A DNA stretch of 25,000 nucleotides from an uncultured Eubacterium sp. (GCA_934322085.1 CAKRGF010000035.1:1-25000), one strand, 5' to 3'. Positions 1 through 7,783 are shown, counted from the stretch's first letter. The notes: generated by a model not told the origin, from the letters alone. A program made the numbers and translations.

Positions 1-290
1 TTTGTATTCTTTTTTATAGATAATAATGACCCCGTTTCAATATATTTATATCTCCCGTCTGCTACAAGATATTTAATTGCCTGTCTCGCTTTTGGAAGAA
101 GCTGAACTTCATCAAATATAATTACTGATTCATTTTCATATAACCTGATTCCTGTTAACTGCTGTAGTTGCAAAAAGAAAAAATCTAAGTCATACGTATC
201 ATCAAATAATTCTATAATTGCTTTACTGGTATGCGCAAAATCAATAAGGATATAAGATTTAAACTCTTTCTTTGCAAATCCCCGTTCGTG
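1..290 (-). pseudogene. 5'-truncated AAA/DUF4143-type ATPase remnant
   Basis: The minus strand is open from the pyk stop codon to the window edge. It translates to a recognisable piece of the AAA_14/DUF4143 ATPase family, with a segment reading KSYILIDF, a Walker B-like SVIIFDEVQ, then KARQAIKYLV and YIETGSLLSIKKN. The family normally begins with a Walker A motif (GxxxxGKS/T) just before this point. That part is missing because the reading frame begins immediately behind the TAA of pyk. No start codon or ribosome site precedes the homologous part. The 3' end lies beyond the window, so I cannot tell how much survives. Proteins of this family are often encoded in accessory regions and their role is poorly defined. 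This copy is probably non-functional because it lacks the nucleotide-binding loop. Family recognition is from memory of the motifs. Confidence 0.7.
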
Positions 291-1709
291 TTATTCTACA
301 TTCACAACCTTAAGCATATTTGTCGTTCCGGATATTCCGATTGGAACACCCGATGTAATCACCGCCAAATCGCCTGATTTCAAAAGACCGGAACATTTTC
401 CCTTGTCTACCGCATGGTCAAACAAAGCAAATACATCTGTTTTCTCATCCAGTAATATCGGACATACACCCCACGACATTGCCATCTGACGCCAGACTCT
501 TTTCGACGTCGTTCCACCGAGAACCGGACATGCCGGGCGGTACCTGGAAATCATTCGTGCAGTTCTTCCGGATTTTGTCACCGCAACAATGGCAGAAGCA
601 TTCAAATCATATGCCGTTGTACAGGTTGCATGACAAACAGCCTCTGTAACATCTGGTTTTTCGTGGCGGCCACGATGATAAAAACGTTTTTCATAATCAA
701 TATCAGCTTCCGTACGATTTGCAATCCGCACCATCGTCTGAACCGATTCCACCGGATATTTTCCGGCAGCAGTTTCACCCGAAAGCATAATAGCACTTGT
801 ACCATCGTAAATTGCATTTGCCACATCGGCAACTTCCGCTCTTGTCGGTCTTGGATTTTTCATCATCGAATCCAGCATCTGCGTTGCCGTAATTACCTGC
901 TTGCCCGCTTCGTATACTTTTCCGATAATCATTTTCTGCAAAATCGGAACTTCCTCTTCCGGCAGTTCCACACCCATATCACCACGTGCAACCATAATAC
1001 CGTCCGATGCTGCAATAATTCCATCAATATTTTCAACGCCCTCGCGGTTTTCGATTTTGGCAATGATATGAATTCCATCGCCCCCATTTTCATGCAGAAA
1101 AGCGCGGATATCTTCAATATCTTTCACAGTGCGCACAAAAGAAGCCGCAATAAAATCTACGTGGTTATTGATTCCAAAGATAATATCACTTTTATCTTTT
1201 TCACTCATGTACGGCATATTCAAATGAAGTCCCGGCACATTAACACCTTTGTGGTTTTTCAATTCGCAGTCACCAACAACCACACAGTCAATCTGCGTTT
1301 CGTCAACCGCCTCAACAATCATTTCCACCAGCCCGTCATCCATCAAAATGCGGGTTCCCGGCTCTACATCTTCCGGAAGCTGTTTGTATGTCACATAAGC
1401 TTTCGTTTCATCTCCTAATACTTCATTTGTTACAAGAGAAAATTTCTGTCCCTGCTTCAAATTTACTTTCCCGTCTTTGAAATCACCAAGTCGGATTTCC
1501 GGACCTTTGGTATCTAATAAAGCAGCAATTGGCTTTTGATATTTCTTTCTTAATTCATACAGCTTGTCAATTCTTTTTTGCTGTTCTTCATGGCTGCCAT
1601 GCGAAAAATTCAGACGTGCCACATTCATACCACTTTCGATACATTTTTCCAAAACACCATCCCGGTCTGTCGCCGGACCAAGCGTGCAAATAATTTTTGT
1701 CTTTCTCAT
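291..1709 (-). CDS. pyk: Pyruvate kinase
   Basis: This enzyme converts phosphoenolpyruvate and ADP to pyruvate and ATP, the last step of glycolysis, in the cytoplasm. At 472 residues it has the core length and lacks the extra C-terminal PEP-utiliser-like domain of the Bacillus enzyme. Visible motifs are ARLNFSHG (substrate arginine R32), DTKGPEIR (66-73), AKIEN (217-221, with the catalytic lysine and a metal-binding Glu), MVARGDMGVE (239-248) and ITATQMLDSM (273-282). A Glu at position 71 of the TKGPEIR motif is the residue known from K+-dependent pyruvate kinases, so K+ dependence is inferred. The start is supported by GGAGGCGTC directly before ATG. It begins 27 bases after the carboxypeptidase gene on the same strand, with no terminator between, so co-transcription is likely. 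No terminator hairpin follows it. An ATPase remnant abuts the stop codon. Confidence 0.97.
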   Translation of the reverse strand: MRKTKIICTLGPATDRDGVLEKCIESGMNVARLNFSHGSHEEQQKRIDKLYELRKKYQKPIAALLDTKGPEIRLGDFKDGKVNLKQGQKFSLVTNEVLGDETKAYVTYKQLPEDVEPGTRILMDDGLVEMIVEAVDETQIDCVVVGDCELKNHKGVNVPGLHLNMPYMSEKDKSDIIFGINNHVDFIAASFVRTVKDIEDIRAFLHENGGDGIHIIAKIENREGVENIDGIIAASDGIMVARGDMGVELPEEEVPILQKMIIGKVYEAGKQVITATQMLDSMMKNPRPTRAEVADVANAIYDGTSAIMLSGETAAGKYPVESVQTMVRIANRTEADIDYEKRFYHRGRHEKPDVTEAVCHATCTTAYDLNASAIVAVTKSGRTARMISRYRPACPVLGGTTSKRVWRQMAMSWGVCPILLDEKTDVFALFDHAVDKGKCSGLLKSGDLAVITSGVPIGISGTTNMLKVVNVE

Positions 1710-1736
1710 GACGCCTCCATAATATTATTTTGCTAT

Positions 1737-3137
1737 CTACTTCTTGTGATAATAGTATTCTCTCTCATTGATGTTTCGATTTTTCATTCCTCTTTTGTAT
1801 CGATTGCGGCGTGTGCGCTGTTCTTTATGTGTTCTCATCCACCACAGAATCAAAATGGTAATTGCAAGAGCGGCAACTACAAGAATACCGATTGTTAAAA
1901 CCTTTTTCCATGGGAAAGGTGCTTCATTCGCTTTTTCTACCGCATCCACAAACCATTCGGACATATCAATACTGTCATTTAAAGTCGGATTTTTCGAATT
2001 TTCATAGTAAATCTCAGCGCCACCCGCTTCTTTTCCATTATAAGTATATGTAATTTTTCCAATTACTTTCTTTGTCGCACTAACCTGCTGTGGTGTGTCA
2101 TAATAAATTACTTTTTTCTGTGCCTTGTCTAAAGTAACACCCTTTGGCAGCATAACCCCGGCTCCCTGTTCCACAGATAAAGGACCCAACTGCTGGTTAT
2201 AATAGGAACTGTATTTGGTAAACAAATCACTTGTATTTACCGTATTATCTGTCATTGTTCCAATTTCATAGCGTTTGTAATTTTCAAAACAATAATTCAA
2301 AATTCTTGTCGTATCGGTATACTCATTAGCATCCGGCGCCGTCCAAGGGGAATTTGGTGCACGCATGATAACGGAAACCAATGTTGTTCCATTTTTCTTT
2401 GCATAGGTTACAAGCGTATAACGGCACTTCGATGTATATCCTGTTTTGCCGCCCACGCAGTATTCGTACAAATATTGGGTAAATGTACTTGGATAAAGCA
2501 TACCATGATGATTATGAAGATAACGTTTAGCATGTTTTTTCGTTTTATTAATGATATAGCGTTTCGTTCCGGTAATTTTTGCAAATGTAGGATTTTTATA
2601 AGCTTCCTGTGAAATCAATGCCATATCGTGTGCTGTTGTATAATGATTTGACATCCATAAACCATTCGCATTTGCAAAATGAGTTCCCGTACATCCGAGT
2701 TCTTTCGCCTTCTGGTTCATCATCGCAACAAAATTATCAATGCTTCCTGCGACATGCTCCGCCACACCATTACAAGCCTCGTTCGCCGACATAAGAAGAA
2801 TGGCATATAAACTGTCTTCCATTGACAATTTTTCGCCCGGCTGAATTTCAATATTAGAAGCACCTGACTCCAAATTTGTCACGGCATTTCTTGAATAAGT
2901 AACCGTCTCCGACAACGACGAATTTTCAATGGCAACAAGAGCCGTCATTACTTTCGTAATACTCGCCGGATACTCGCGCTTGTCTATATTCTTTTCATAT
3001 AAAATCGCACCCGACTGAACATCCATTACAATTGCGGATTCCGCGGTAACCGATGGCTTCTTTTTCGCTTCTGAAGTAATGCTTCCTAATAAGAGTCCAA
3101 TTGCACAAAAAATAAGTGCCGCATATCTTTTTTTCAT
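1737..3137 (-). CDS. D-alanyl-D-alanine carboxypeptidase (serine-type, membrane-anchored)
   Basis: This is a penicillin-binding protein of the DacA/DacF type (peptidase family S11) that trims the terminal D-Ala from peptidoglycan stem peptides outside the cell. An N-terminal signal peptide (about residues 1-24, KKR then a hydrophobic run) precedes the catalytic domain. All three active-site motifs are present: SxxK at S59-I-T-K62, SxN at S117-A-N119 and KTG at K231-T-G233. A single hydrophobic helix near residues 410-430 is followed by a strongly basic tail (RRNRYKRGMKNRN), so the protein is anchored by a C-terminal transmembrane segment with the tail inside. The family more often uses an amphipathic C-terminal helix. 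The ATG start has GGAGG six bases upstream and a good promoter. The gene is divergent from trmB and lies upstream of pyk on the same strand. The exact paralogue name cannot be settled from sequence alone. Confidence 0.93.
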   Translation of the reverse strand: MKKRYAALIFCAIGLLLGSITSEAKKKPSVTAESAIVMDVQSGAILYEKNIDKREYPASITKVMTALVAIENSSLSETVTYSRNAVTNLESGASNIEIQPGEKLSMEDSLYAILLMSANEACNGVAEHVAGSIDNFVAMMNQKAKELGCTGTHFANANGLWMSNHYTTAHDMALISQEAYKNPTFAKITGTKRYIINKTKKHAKRYLHNHHGMLYPSTFTQYLYEYCVGGKTGYTSKCRYTLVTYAKKNGTTLVSVIMRAPNSPWTAPDANEYTDTTRILNYCFENYKRYEIGTMTDNTVNTSDLFTKYSSYYNQQLGPLSVEQGAGVMLPKGVTLDKAQKKVIYYDTPQQVSATKKVIGKITYTYNGKEAGGAEIYYENSKNPTLNDSIDMSEWFVDAVEKANEAPFPWKKVLTIGILVVAALAITILILWWMRTHKEQRTRRNRYKRGMKNRNINEREYYYHKK

Positions 3138-3169
3138 CTCATGCCTCCAAAAATCATACTATTTCTTCT

Positions 3170-3198
3170 ATCATACACGATTTTACCAATTTTTCCAA
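3170..3198 (-). promoter_or_regulatory. Sigma-A-type promoter for the carboxypeptidase gene
   Basis: On the minus strand there is TTGGAA (3193-3198), a 17-base spacer and TATGAT (3170-3175), located 32 bases upstream of the start codon. Spacing is ideal and the -10 has one mismatch to consensus. It likely drives the carboxypeptidase gene and pyk. Confidence 0.65.
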
Positions 3199-3206
3199 CA
3201 TCTTAT

Positions 3207-3234
3207 TTGACATAATTTCGATTTATGGTACTAT
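3207..3234 (+). promoter_or_regulatory. Sigma-A-type promoter for trmB
   Basis: A perfect TTGACA -35 (3207-3212) is followed after 16 bases by TACTAT (3229-3234), about 40 bases before the trmB start. TATGAT at 3232-3237 is an alternative -10 but would need a 19-base spacer. Confidence 0.6.
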
Positions 3235-3273
3235 GATGCTATAATTTAAATGTTTACTATATGGAGGATTACT

Positions 3274-3912
3274 ATGCGTTTACGAAATATCAAAGGTTCA
3301 AAAGAAGTGATTGCGGCAAGCCCCTATGTCGTTCAGAATCCGGAAGATTACAAAGGAAAATGGTCAGAATTGTTTCACAATAATCATCCTTTGCACATTG
3401 AAATCGGCATGGGAAAAGGGCAATTTATTCATACATTAGCTTCCGAAAATCCGGATATCAACTATATCGGAATTGAAATGTATTCGAGTGTTTTGTACCG
3501 TGCTTTAGAAAAACAAACCGCAGAGGAAAAACCAAATTTGTATTTTCTGCGATTTGATGCAAAATATCTGGCTGATATTTTTGCCGAACACGAAGTAGAC
3601 CGGATTTATTTGAATTTTTCTGACCCATGGCCAAAGGACCGCCACGCAAAACGCCGCCTGACAAGCGAAGGATTTTTGAATTTATACAACACAATTTTAA
3701 GTGCGGATGGTTACATCCAGTTTAAGACCGATAATCGGGATTTATTTGATTTTTCAGTAGAAACAGCCGAAAATTCGCCAATCTGGAATATTAAAGAACT
3801 GACTTATGATTTACATCACAGTGAATTTTTAGAGGGCAATATTATGACGGAATATGAAAGTAAATTTGTTGCAGAAGGAAAACCAATCTGTCGATTTGTT
3901 CTTTCCCGCTAA
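3274..3912 (+). CDS. trmB: tRNA (guanine-N7-)-methyltransferase
   Basis: This SAM-dependent enzyme methylates G46 of tRNA variable loops. The 212-residue length fits bacterial TrmB. The SAM-binding motif EIGMGKGQF lies near residues 42-50, and the family signature DPWPKDRHAKRRL is intact. I chose the ATG at 3274 because GGAGG lies eight bases before it and the protein then begins MRLRNIKG, as in the family. An upstream in-frame ATG at 3250 has no ribosome site. The gene stands alone with its own promoter and terminator and is transcribed towards the origin, against the orientation of its neighbours. Confidence 0.95.
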   Translation: MRLRNIKGSKEVIAASPYVVQNPEDYKGKWSELFHNNHPLHIEIGMGKGQFIHTLASENPDINYIGIEMYSSVLYRALEKQTAEEKPNLYFLRFDAKYLADIFAEHEVDRIYLNFSDPWPKDRHAKRRLTSEGFLNLYNTILSADGYIQFKTDNRDLFDFSVETAENSPIWNIKELTYDLHHSEFLEGNIMTEYESKFVAEGKPICRFVLSR

Positions 3913-3924
3913 TTAGTTGGTAAC

Positions 3925-3969
3925 AAAATAGAACCTTTTTCATAGAATAAAGAAAAAGGTTCTATTTTT
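3925..3969. terminator. Bidirectional rho-independent terminator between trmB and the AI-2E-family gene
   Basis: A perfect 17-bp stem is formed by 3925-3941 and 3952-3968 around a 10-base loop, with A and T runs at the stem ends. Each strand therefore reads a hairpin ending in a T run, which suits termination of trmB from the left and of the convergent minus-strand membrane-protein gene from the right. Confidence 0.85.
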
Positions 3970-4068
3970 ATGTCCTATTTTAAACGTATATTATGTCAAA
4001 AAATAAATCACGGAAAATGCTCAAAAAAGATACTCTGCATCCTCTGTTCCATTGAGGAAATCAAACGA

Positions 4069-5232
4069 TTACTTGGAATCAAAGATTGAAATGTCTTTCT
4101 TTTTCAGCTTTTTATCCAAAAACAGTTGCAAAAGATACATAATCACGGCTACTACCGGAACACCAAGGAACATTCCCATCACACCAAAATAGGCACCGCC
4201 AACTGTAATTCCAAAGATAACCCAAAGAGGCTTAATTCCCGTCTGGTCACCCAAAATTTTTGGTCCAAGATACAGACCGTCAAACTGCTGCAAAATTAAA
4301 ATCATAAGGGCAAAGATAAAGGCATATCGAATATCAATAAACAAATAAATCATAACACCCGGAATTGCACCAATTATCGGTCCGAAATAAGGTATCATAT
4401 TAGTGATACATACAATCAGACTCAGAAGCAGCGCATACGGCAGTTTCAAAATGGACATTGCAATCAGACAGAGAATTCCGATAATCAGAGAATCAATCAT
4501 TTTTCCAATCAAAAATCCATTAAAAATGTGGCTGCACTGTTTCATTGTCTCCCAAACTTCCTGCTCTTTCTTTTTCGGAGACAGGGCATATACAACTTTT
4601 CTTGCACTTCTTTTTAACTTTTTCATATCCAAAATAATGTAAATGGAAATCACAAGCCCCATCAATACATTATACGACGTCGTCAATAAAGAAGATGAAA
4701 CATGATAAACATAAGGAAGAATCTCAGAGCTATTGCTCATAATTTTCTTATATGCAAATTCCTTGATGTATTCAATTCCTCCACCAAGCCCGATAAACGG
4801 AATTTTTTCATTTAATTCCTTCTGGTGTGTAATCATATACTGATATCCATCCTGAATTGTTTTCCCCAGCTCGCCGATACTTTCTTTAATCTGAGGAATA
4901 ATATAAATGAGTAAAACGGTGATTACGCCAATTACAACAACATAACTAATGATTACACTGACCGCTTTCTTAATTTTTGCTCCCTTACCCGGTTTAATCC
5001 GATTTAACAGCGAGCGAACTTTTTTTACAAGCGGATTAATAAAGCAGGCAAAAAAGAATCCTAAAATAAACGGCATCAAAATAGTGAGAAACTTTCCAAT
5101 GACTGCTAATACGATTCCCCAGTTGGCAATCATCAAAAAGATAATGGCAATAATAGCAACCAAAGCCACGATATACCACATATTAGACATTAATGTTTTT
5201 AAAACTTCCAGACATTTATTTTTTTTCTCCAT
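4069..5232 (-). CDS. AI-2E family transporter (UPF0118 membrane protein)
   Basis: This polytopic inner-membrane protein of 387 residues belongs to the AI-2E/UPF0118 superfamily. Members are linked to autoinducer-2 export, Na+/H+ exchange or unknown substrates, and the substrate here cannot be deduced. Two or more hydrophobic helices lie in the first 70 residues and another pair near 95-120. A soluble stretch between about 125 and 190 precedes a block of helices in the C-terminal half. Conserved family segments are visible, such as GxYxGPKILGDQTGIKP, followed by WVIFGITVGG and a glycine-rich GVMGMFLGVPVVAV. The protein ends in a lysine-rich tail. I chose the ATG at 5232, preceded by GGAGGG four bases upstream. 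A TTG four codons earlier overlaps that ribosome site and is unlikely to be used. The gene is divergent from tRNA-Lys and convergent with trmB. Confidence 0.9.
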   Translation of the reverse strand: MEKKNKCLEVLKTLMSNMWYIVALVAIIAIIFLMIANWGIVLAVIGKFLTILMPFILGFFFACFINPLVKKVRSLLNRIKPGKGAKIKKAVSVIISYVVVIGVITVLLIYIIPQIKESIGELGKTIQDGYQYMITHQKELNEKIPFIGLGGGIEYIKEFAYKKIMSNSSEILPYVYHVSSSLLTTSYNVLMGLVISIYIILDMKKLKRSARKVVYALSPKKKEQEVWETMKQCSHIFNGFLIGKMIDSLIIGILCLIAMSILKLPYALLLSLIVCITNMIPYFGPIIGAIPGVMIYLFIDIRYAFIFALMILILQQFDGLYLGPKILGDQTGIKPLWVIFGITVGGAYFGVMGMFLGVPVVAVIMYLLQLFLDKKLKKKDISIFDSK

Positions 5233-5271
5233 ATATCCCTCCAAGTTTATACAATTTTTTTAAATTATTAC

Positions 5272-5300
5272 TTGCATTTTGAAAAAGAATATTATATAAT
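5272..5300 (+). promoter_or_regulatory. Promoter of tRNA-Lys
   Basis: TTGCAT (5272-5277), a 17-base spacer and a perfect TATAAT (5295-5300) end 21 bases before the mature tRNA. The arrangement is that of a strong stable-RNA promoter. Confidence 0.8.
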
Positions 5301-5321
5301 ATTCCTTGCGTGATTGATAAA

Positions 5322-5394
5322 GCGCCATTAGCTCAGTTGGTAGAGCACCTGACTCTTAATCAGGGTGTCTGGGGTTCGAGCCCCCAATGGCGTA
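5322..5394 (+). tRNA. tRNA-Lys(CUU)
   Basis: The 73-base cloverleaf has a seven-base acceptor stem (GCGCCAT with ATGGCGT), a D arm starting GCTCAGTTGG, an anticodon stem CCTGA/TCAGG with loop CTCTTAA (anticodon CTT, reading AAG) and a T arm with GGTTCGAGCC. The discriminator is A73 and CCA is not encoded. The first acceptor pair is G1-U72, a wobble rather than the usual Watson-Crick pair. The gene is transcribed towards the origin, opposite to both protein-coding neighbours. Confidence 0.97.
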
Positions 5395-5432
5395 CTCCCG
5401 AGTCCTTGTTTGGCAGACCTGCAACTGCTGGG

Positions 5433-5460
5433 TGAGGGCTTTTTTTTTGCCCTCATTTTT
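5433..5460 (+). terminator. Terminator behind tRNA-Lys
   Basis: A TGAGGGC/GCCCTCA stem (5433-5439 and 5449-5455) surrounds a loop made entirely of T and is followed by TTTTT. It functions only in the plus direction, because the minus strand has no T run after the stem. Confidence 0.85.
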
Positions 5461-5462
5461 CT

Positions 5463-5963
5463 TTATTCAGTAGTCATTGCCTGTTCCAAAGACTGGCGTT
5501 CTTCTTCCGACAATGTTACAAACACTTCTCCGGATTTTACTTCCTTAATATAAATGTAACATCCCTCTTTATTACTGTGCATCGAATTCATAATGAATCC
5601 ATCGTTTTGCTTTGTCAAAAGAGTAAGTACAAAACTTAATGTTCCACCAACTTCTTTGAATGCATCATATTTCACCACACCAACCTTCTGATAGGTTTTC
5701 AAAAGGTTTTCGTCAATTACAGCTAAATGCTCATCAACTTCTTTGATTTTATCATTGATATAGTCCATATTGGCAAATTTCTTCTGAAATGCTTCTTCCA
5801 GACTTTTTCCGTCGGAATCGCGCATAAATTCATCATATCGTTTTCTCAGTGAGCTATTCTTTCCTATTAAAATAAGGCAAAGAATCAATAAAATCAGAAT
5901 TGCTGCAAGAGCACCCAGTAAAATAACATCAACACTTAATCCATAATCACTAAACTGAAACAT
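5463..5963 (-). CDS. DUF4446 family membrane-anchored protein
   Basis: This 166-residue protein of unknown function matches DUF4446 by its C-terminal pattern, with KVGVVKYDAF, then GGTLSFVLTLL and NDGFIMNSMHS. It has one N-terminal transmembrane helix (about 12-34). A charged, probably coiled-coil section follows (about 40-90) and then a small globular domain. The topology suggests an inner-membrane anchor with a cytoplasmic domain. It follows parB by 30 bases on the same strand and begins with AAGGAGG seven bases before ATG, so it is probably the last gene of the parA-parB operon. Placement behind parAB is common in Clostridia and hints at a role near chromosome segregation or the cell envelope, but no function is established. 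A LexA-like palindrome lies in the short gap before it. Confidence 0.88.
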   Translation of the reverse strand: MFQFSDYGLSVDVILLGALAAILILLILCLILIGKNSSLRKRYDEFMRDSDGKSLEEAFQKKFANMDYINDKIKEVDEHLAVIDENLLKTYQKVGVVKYDAFKEVGGTLSFVLTLLTKQNDGFIMNSMHSNKEGCYIYIKEVKSGEVFVTLSEEERQSLEQAMTTE

Positions 5964-5978
5964 CTTTTTTCCTCCTTA

Positions 5979-5992
5979 CGAACATATGTTCT
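5979..5992. promoter_or_regulatory. LexA-type SOS box candidate
   Basis: CGAACATATGTTCT contains the perfect 12-base palindrome GAACATATGTTC. It agrees with the Bacillus LexA/DinR consensus CGAACRNRYGTTYC at 13 of 14 positions. It sits in the 30-base gap between parB and DUF4446, just upstream of the DUF4446 ribosome site. Whether a promoter lies inside the parB tail is unclear: I see AT-rich -10-like sequence there but no good -35. Confidence 0.55.
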
Positions 5993-5993
5993 T

Positions 5994-6872
5994 TTATTTA
6001 AAGTATGCTAAAATCTTTTCTAAGTCGTCCTGTGAATAATACTCAATTTCAATTTTTCCTTTATTTTCGGACTTTCGATTGATTCTTACCTTTGTTCCCG
6101 TCTTCAATTTCATTTTTTCTTCCATATCATGGTACAAAAAATCATTGGAAAGTTCTTTTTTCTTCGCTTTTTTTGCCGGTTGATTGATATTTTTCACTAA
6201 TTTCTCAACTTCTCTTACACTGAGATGCTCTTTTGAAATCTTTTCGGCAATTTCAAGCTGTTTTTCGCTATCTTCCAGACCAAGCAGTGCTCTGGCATGT
6301 CCACTCGAAATTTCCTCTTCCATTAAAAGTGTCAGCACATCATCACTCAATTTTAACAGACGAAGCGAATTTGTAATAGCAGAACGGCTCTTAGATACTC
6401 TCTCTGCCACTTCTTCCTGCTTTAAATTATATTCTTTAATCAAATTTTGATATGCTTTTGCTTCTTCCACCGGATTCAAATCCTCACGCTGAATATTTTC
6501 TATCAGCGCAACTTCCATAATTTCCTGTGGTGAATAATCTTTAATAACAACCGGAACTTCCTTTAATCCCGCTAATTTTGCCGCACGCCATCTTCTCTCA
6601 CCGGCAATAATTTCAAAATAATCATCTTTTTTAGCTACTACCAGCGGCTGAACTATTCCGTGCTGCTTAATAGAATCGCTTAATTCCTGTAATGCTTCCT
6701 CATTAAAAAATTTACGTGGCTGCTTTTTGTTTGGCTCCACTTCATTAATTTTTAAAATTGTTTCTCCTGTTTTTGAAACCGTATTCTTATCCTCTTTTGC
6801 AGCTCTCTGTGTTGCTTTCGGAGGAATCATGGAATCCAGTCCTTTACCTAAACCTGTTCTCTTGACTGCCAT
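5994..6872 (-). CDS. parB: Chromosome-partitioning protein ParB (Spo0J)
   Basis: This CTP-dependent DNA clamp loads at parS and organises the origin region together with ParA and SMC. The 292-residue length is typical. The N-terminus carries the ParA-stimulating patch RTGLGKGLDSMIP (5-17). The ParB/Srx domain has the CTP-binding boxes GERRWR (91-96) and ENIQRED (125-131). A helix-turn-helix lies around 150-172 (EEVAERVSKSRSAITNSLRLL), and a basic linker leads to the C-terminal dimerisation region. The ATG lies two bases after the parA stop, and its ribosome site (AAAGGAG) overlaps the last parA codons, so translation is coupled. Two perfect parS sites 0.9 kb away are its expected targets. Confidence 0.97.
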   Translation of the reverse strand: MAVKRTGLGKGLDSMIPPKATQRAAKEDKNTVSKTGETILKINEVEPNKKQPRKFFNEEALQELSDSIKQHGIVQPLVVAKKDDYFEIIAGERRWRAAKLAGLKEVPVVIKDYSPQEIMEVALIENIQREDLNPVEEAKAYQNLIKEYNLKQEEVAERVSKSRSAITNSLRLLKLSDDVLTLLMEEEISSGHARALLGLEDSEKQLEIAEKISKEHLSVREVEKLVKNINQPAKKAKKKELSNDFLYHDMEEKMKLKTGTKVRINRKSENKGKIEIEYYSQDDLEKILAYFK

Positions 6873-6874
6873 AA

Positions 6875-7642
6875 TTAATTTGCACTCCTTTCAATTACTT
6901 CTTTCGCAAGTGCCATATATGCCTTTGCTCCCGTTGAGCGGTTATCATACTGTGTGATTGGAAGTCCGTGGCTTGGTGCTTCTGCCAGACGAACACCTCG
7001 CGGAATAATTGTATCATAAATTGTCTGATTCAAATTATTTCTAACATTTTCAATTACCTGCATGGACAAATTCGTTCTTCCATCATACATTGTAAATACA
7101 ACACCATTAATTGTAAGTTTTGGATTCAATCGGTCTTTTACAAGATTGATTGTGTAAATAAGCTGGCTCAATCCCTCCAAAGCGTAGTATTCACACTGAA
7201 TTGGAACAAGTACTGAATCCGCCGTCGTCATAGAGTTAATTGTCAGTGTATTCAAAGATGGCGGGCAGTCAATAATGATAAAATCATATTTATCTTCCAC
7301 TTCTGTAATAATATCACGAAGAATATAGTTTCTGTCCTCCATATCCATTGTCTCAATTTCAATACCAGCCAAATTTACATTAGCTGCTAAAACATCCAGA
7401 TTTTCAAAAACATCTTTCTGAACACATTCATCAAATGAATTATCTCCAATCATCAACTGATATACTGTTGTTTCCAACTCATCCTTATCAATACCAAGTC
7501 CACTCGATGTATTTCCCTGTGGATCCATATCTATAATAAGAACTTTTTTCCCTTGTTCAGCAAGTGCGGCAGACAAATTTATCGTCGTCGTTGTTTTACC
7601 AACTCCACCCTTCTGATTTGCAATTGCCATAATTTCGCTCAT
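6875..7642 (-). CDS. parA: Chromosome-partitioning ATPase ParA (Soj)
   Basis: This is a deviant-Walker ATPase of the ParA/MinD family that works with ParB in origin segregation and, in Bacillus, modulates DnaA. The motif KGGVGKTT (residues 11-18) contains the signature lysine. LIIDMDPQGN and IIIDCPPSLN are the other nucleotide-binding motifs. The 255-residue length equals that of chromosomal Soj proteins. The start is supported by TTGGAGAAAGATAAGT before ATG. An inverted repeat and two parS sites lie immediately upstream. Confidence 0.97.
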   Translation of the reverse strand: MSEIMAIANQKGGVGKTTTTINLSAALAEQGKKVLIIDMDPQGNTSSGLGIDKDELETTVYQLMIGDNSFDECVQKDVFENLDVLAANVNLAGIEIETMDMEDRNYILRDIITEVEDKYDFIIIDCPPSLNTLTINSMTTADSVLVPIQCEYYALEGLSQLIYTINLVKDRLNPKLTINGVVFTMYDGRTNLSMQVIENVRNNLNQTIYDTIIPRGVRLAEAPSHGLPITQYDNRSTGAKAYMALAKEVIERSAN

Positions 7643-7701
7643 ACTTATCTTTCTCCAATCATAAAACTTATATCTTTACTATCGCTCACGCAATCCTACA
7701 G

Positions 7702-7727
7702 AACATTATATCATTTCATATAATGTT
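7702..7727. promoter_or_regulatory. Ten-bp inverted repeat carrying TATAAT on both strands, upstream of parA
   Basis: AACATTATAT (7702-7711) and ATATAATGTT (7718-7727) are perfect inverted copies around the six-base CATTTC. Each arm holds a perfect -10 hexamer: TATAAT on the minus strand at 7705-7710, pointing to parA about 62 bases away, and TATAAT on the plus strand at 7719-7724. I see no strong -35 for either. No T run follows, so it is not a terminator. A promoter with an overlapping operator is the most plausible reading. Confidence 0.5.
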
Positions 7728-7745
7728 TGGCTATATATTTTTTTA

Positions 7746-7761
7746 TGTTTCACGTGAAACA
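7746..7761. other. parS site 1
   Basis: The sequence TGTTTCACGTGAAACA is an exact match to the 16-bp palindromic parS consensus bound by ParB/Spo0J, and the symmetry extends one base on each side. Confidence 0.95.
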
Positions 7762-7783
7762 TCTGTGAATCCTATCTGTTAAA

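Noticed and set aside
630..1418. Long plus-strand open frame opposite pyk
   Set aside because: It is rich in His, Asn, Phe and Ile with no family similarity, which is typical of the antisense of a well-conserved gene.
3970..4089. A 39-codon plus-strand open frame directly behind the trmB terminator
   Set aside because: It begins in the terminator T run, has no ribosome site, and overlaps the end of the convergent membrane-protein gene.
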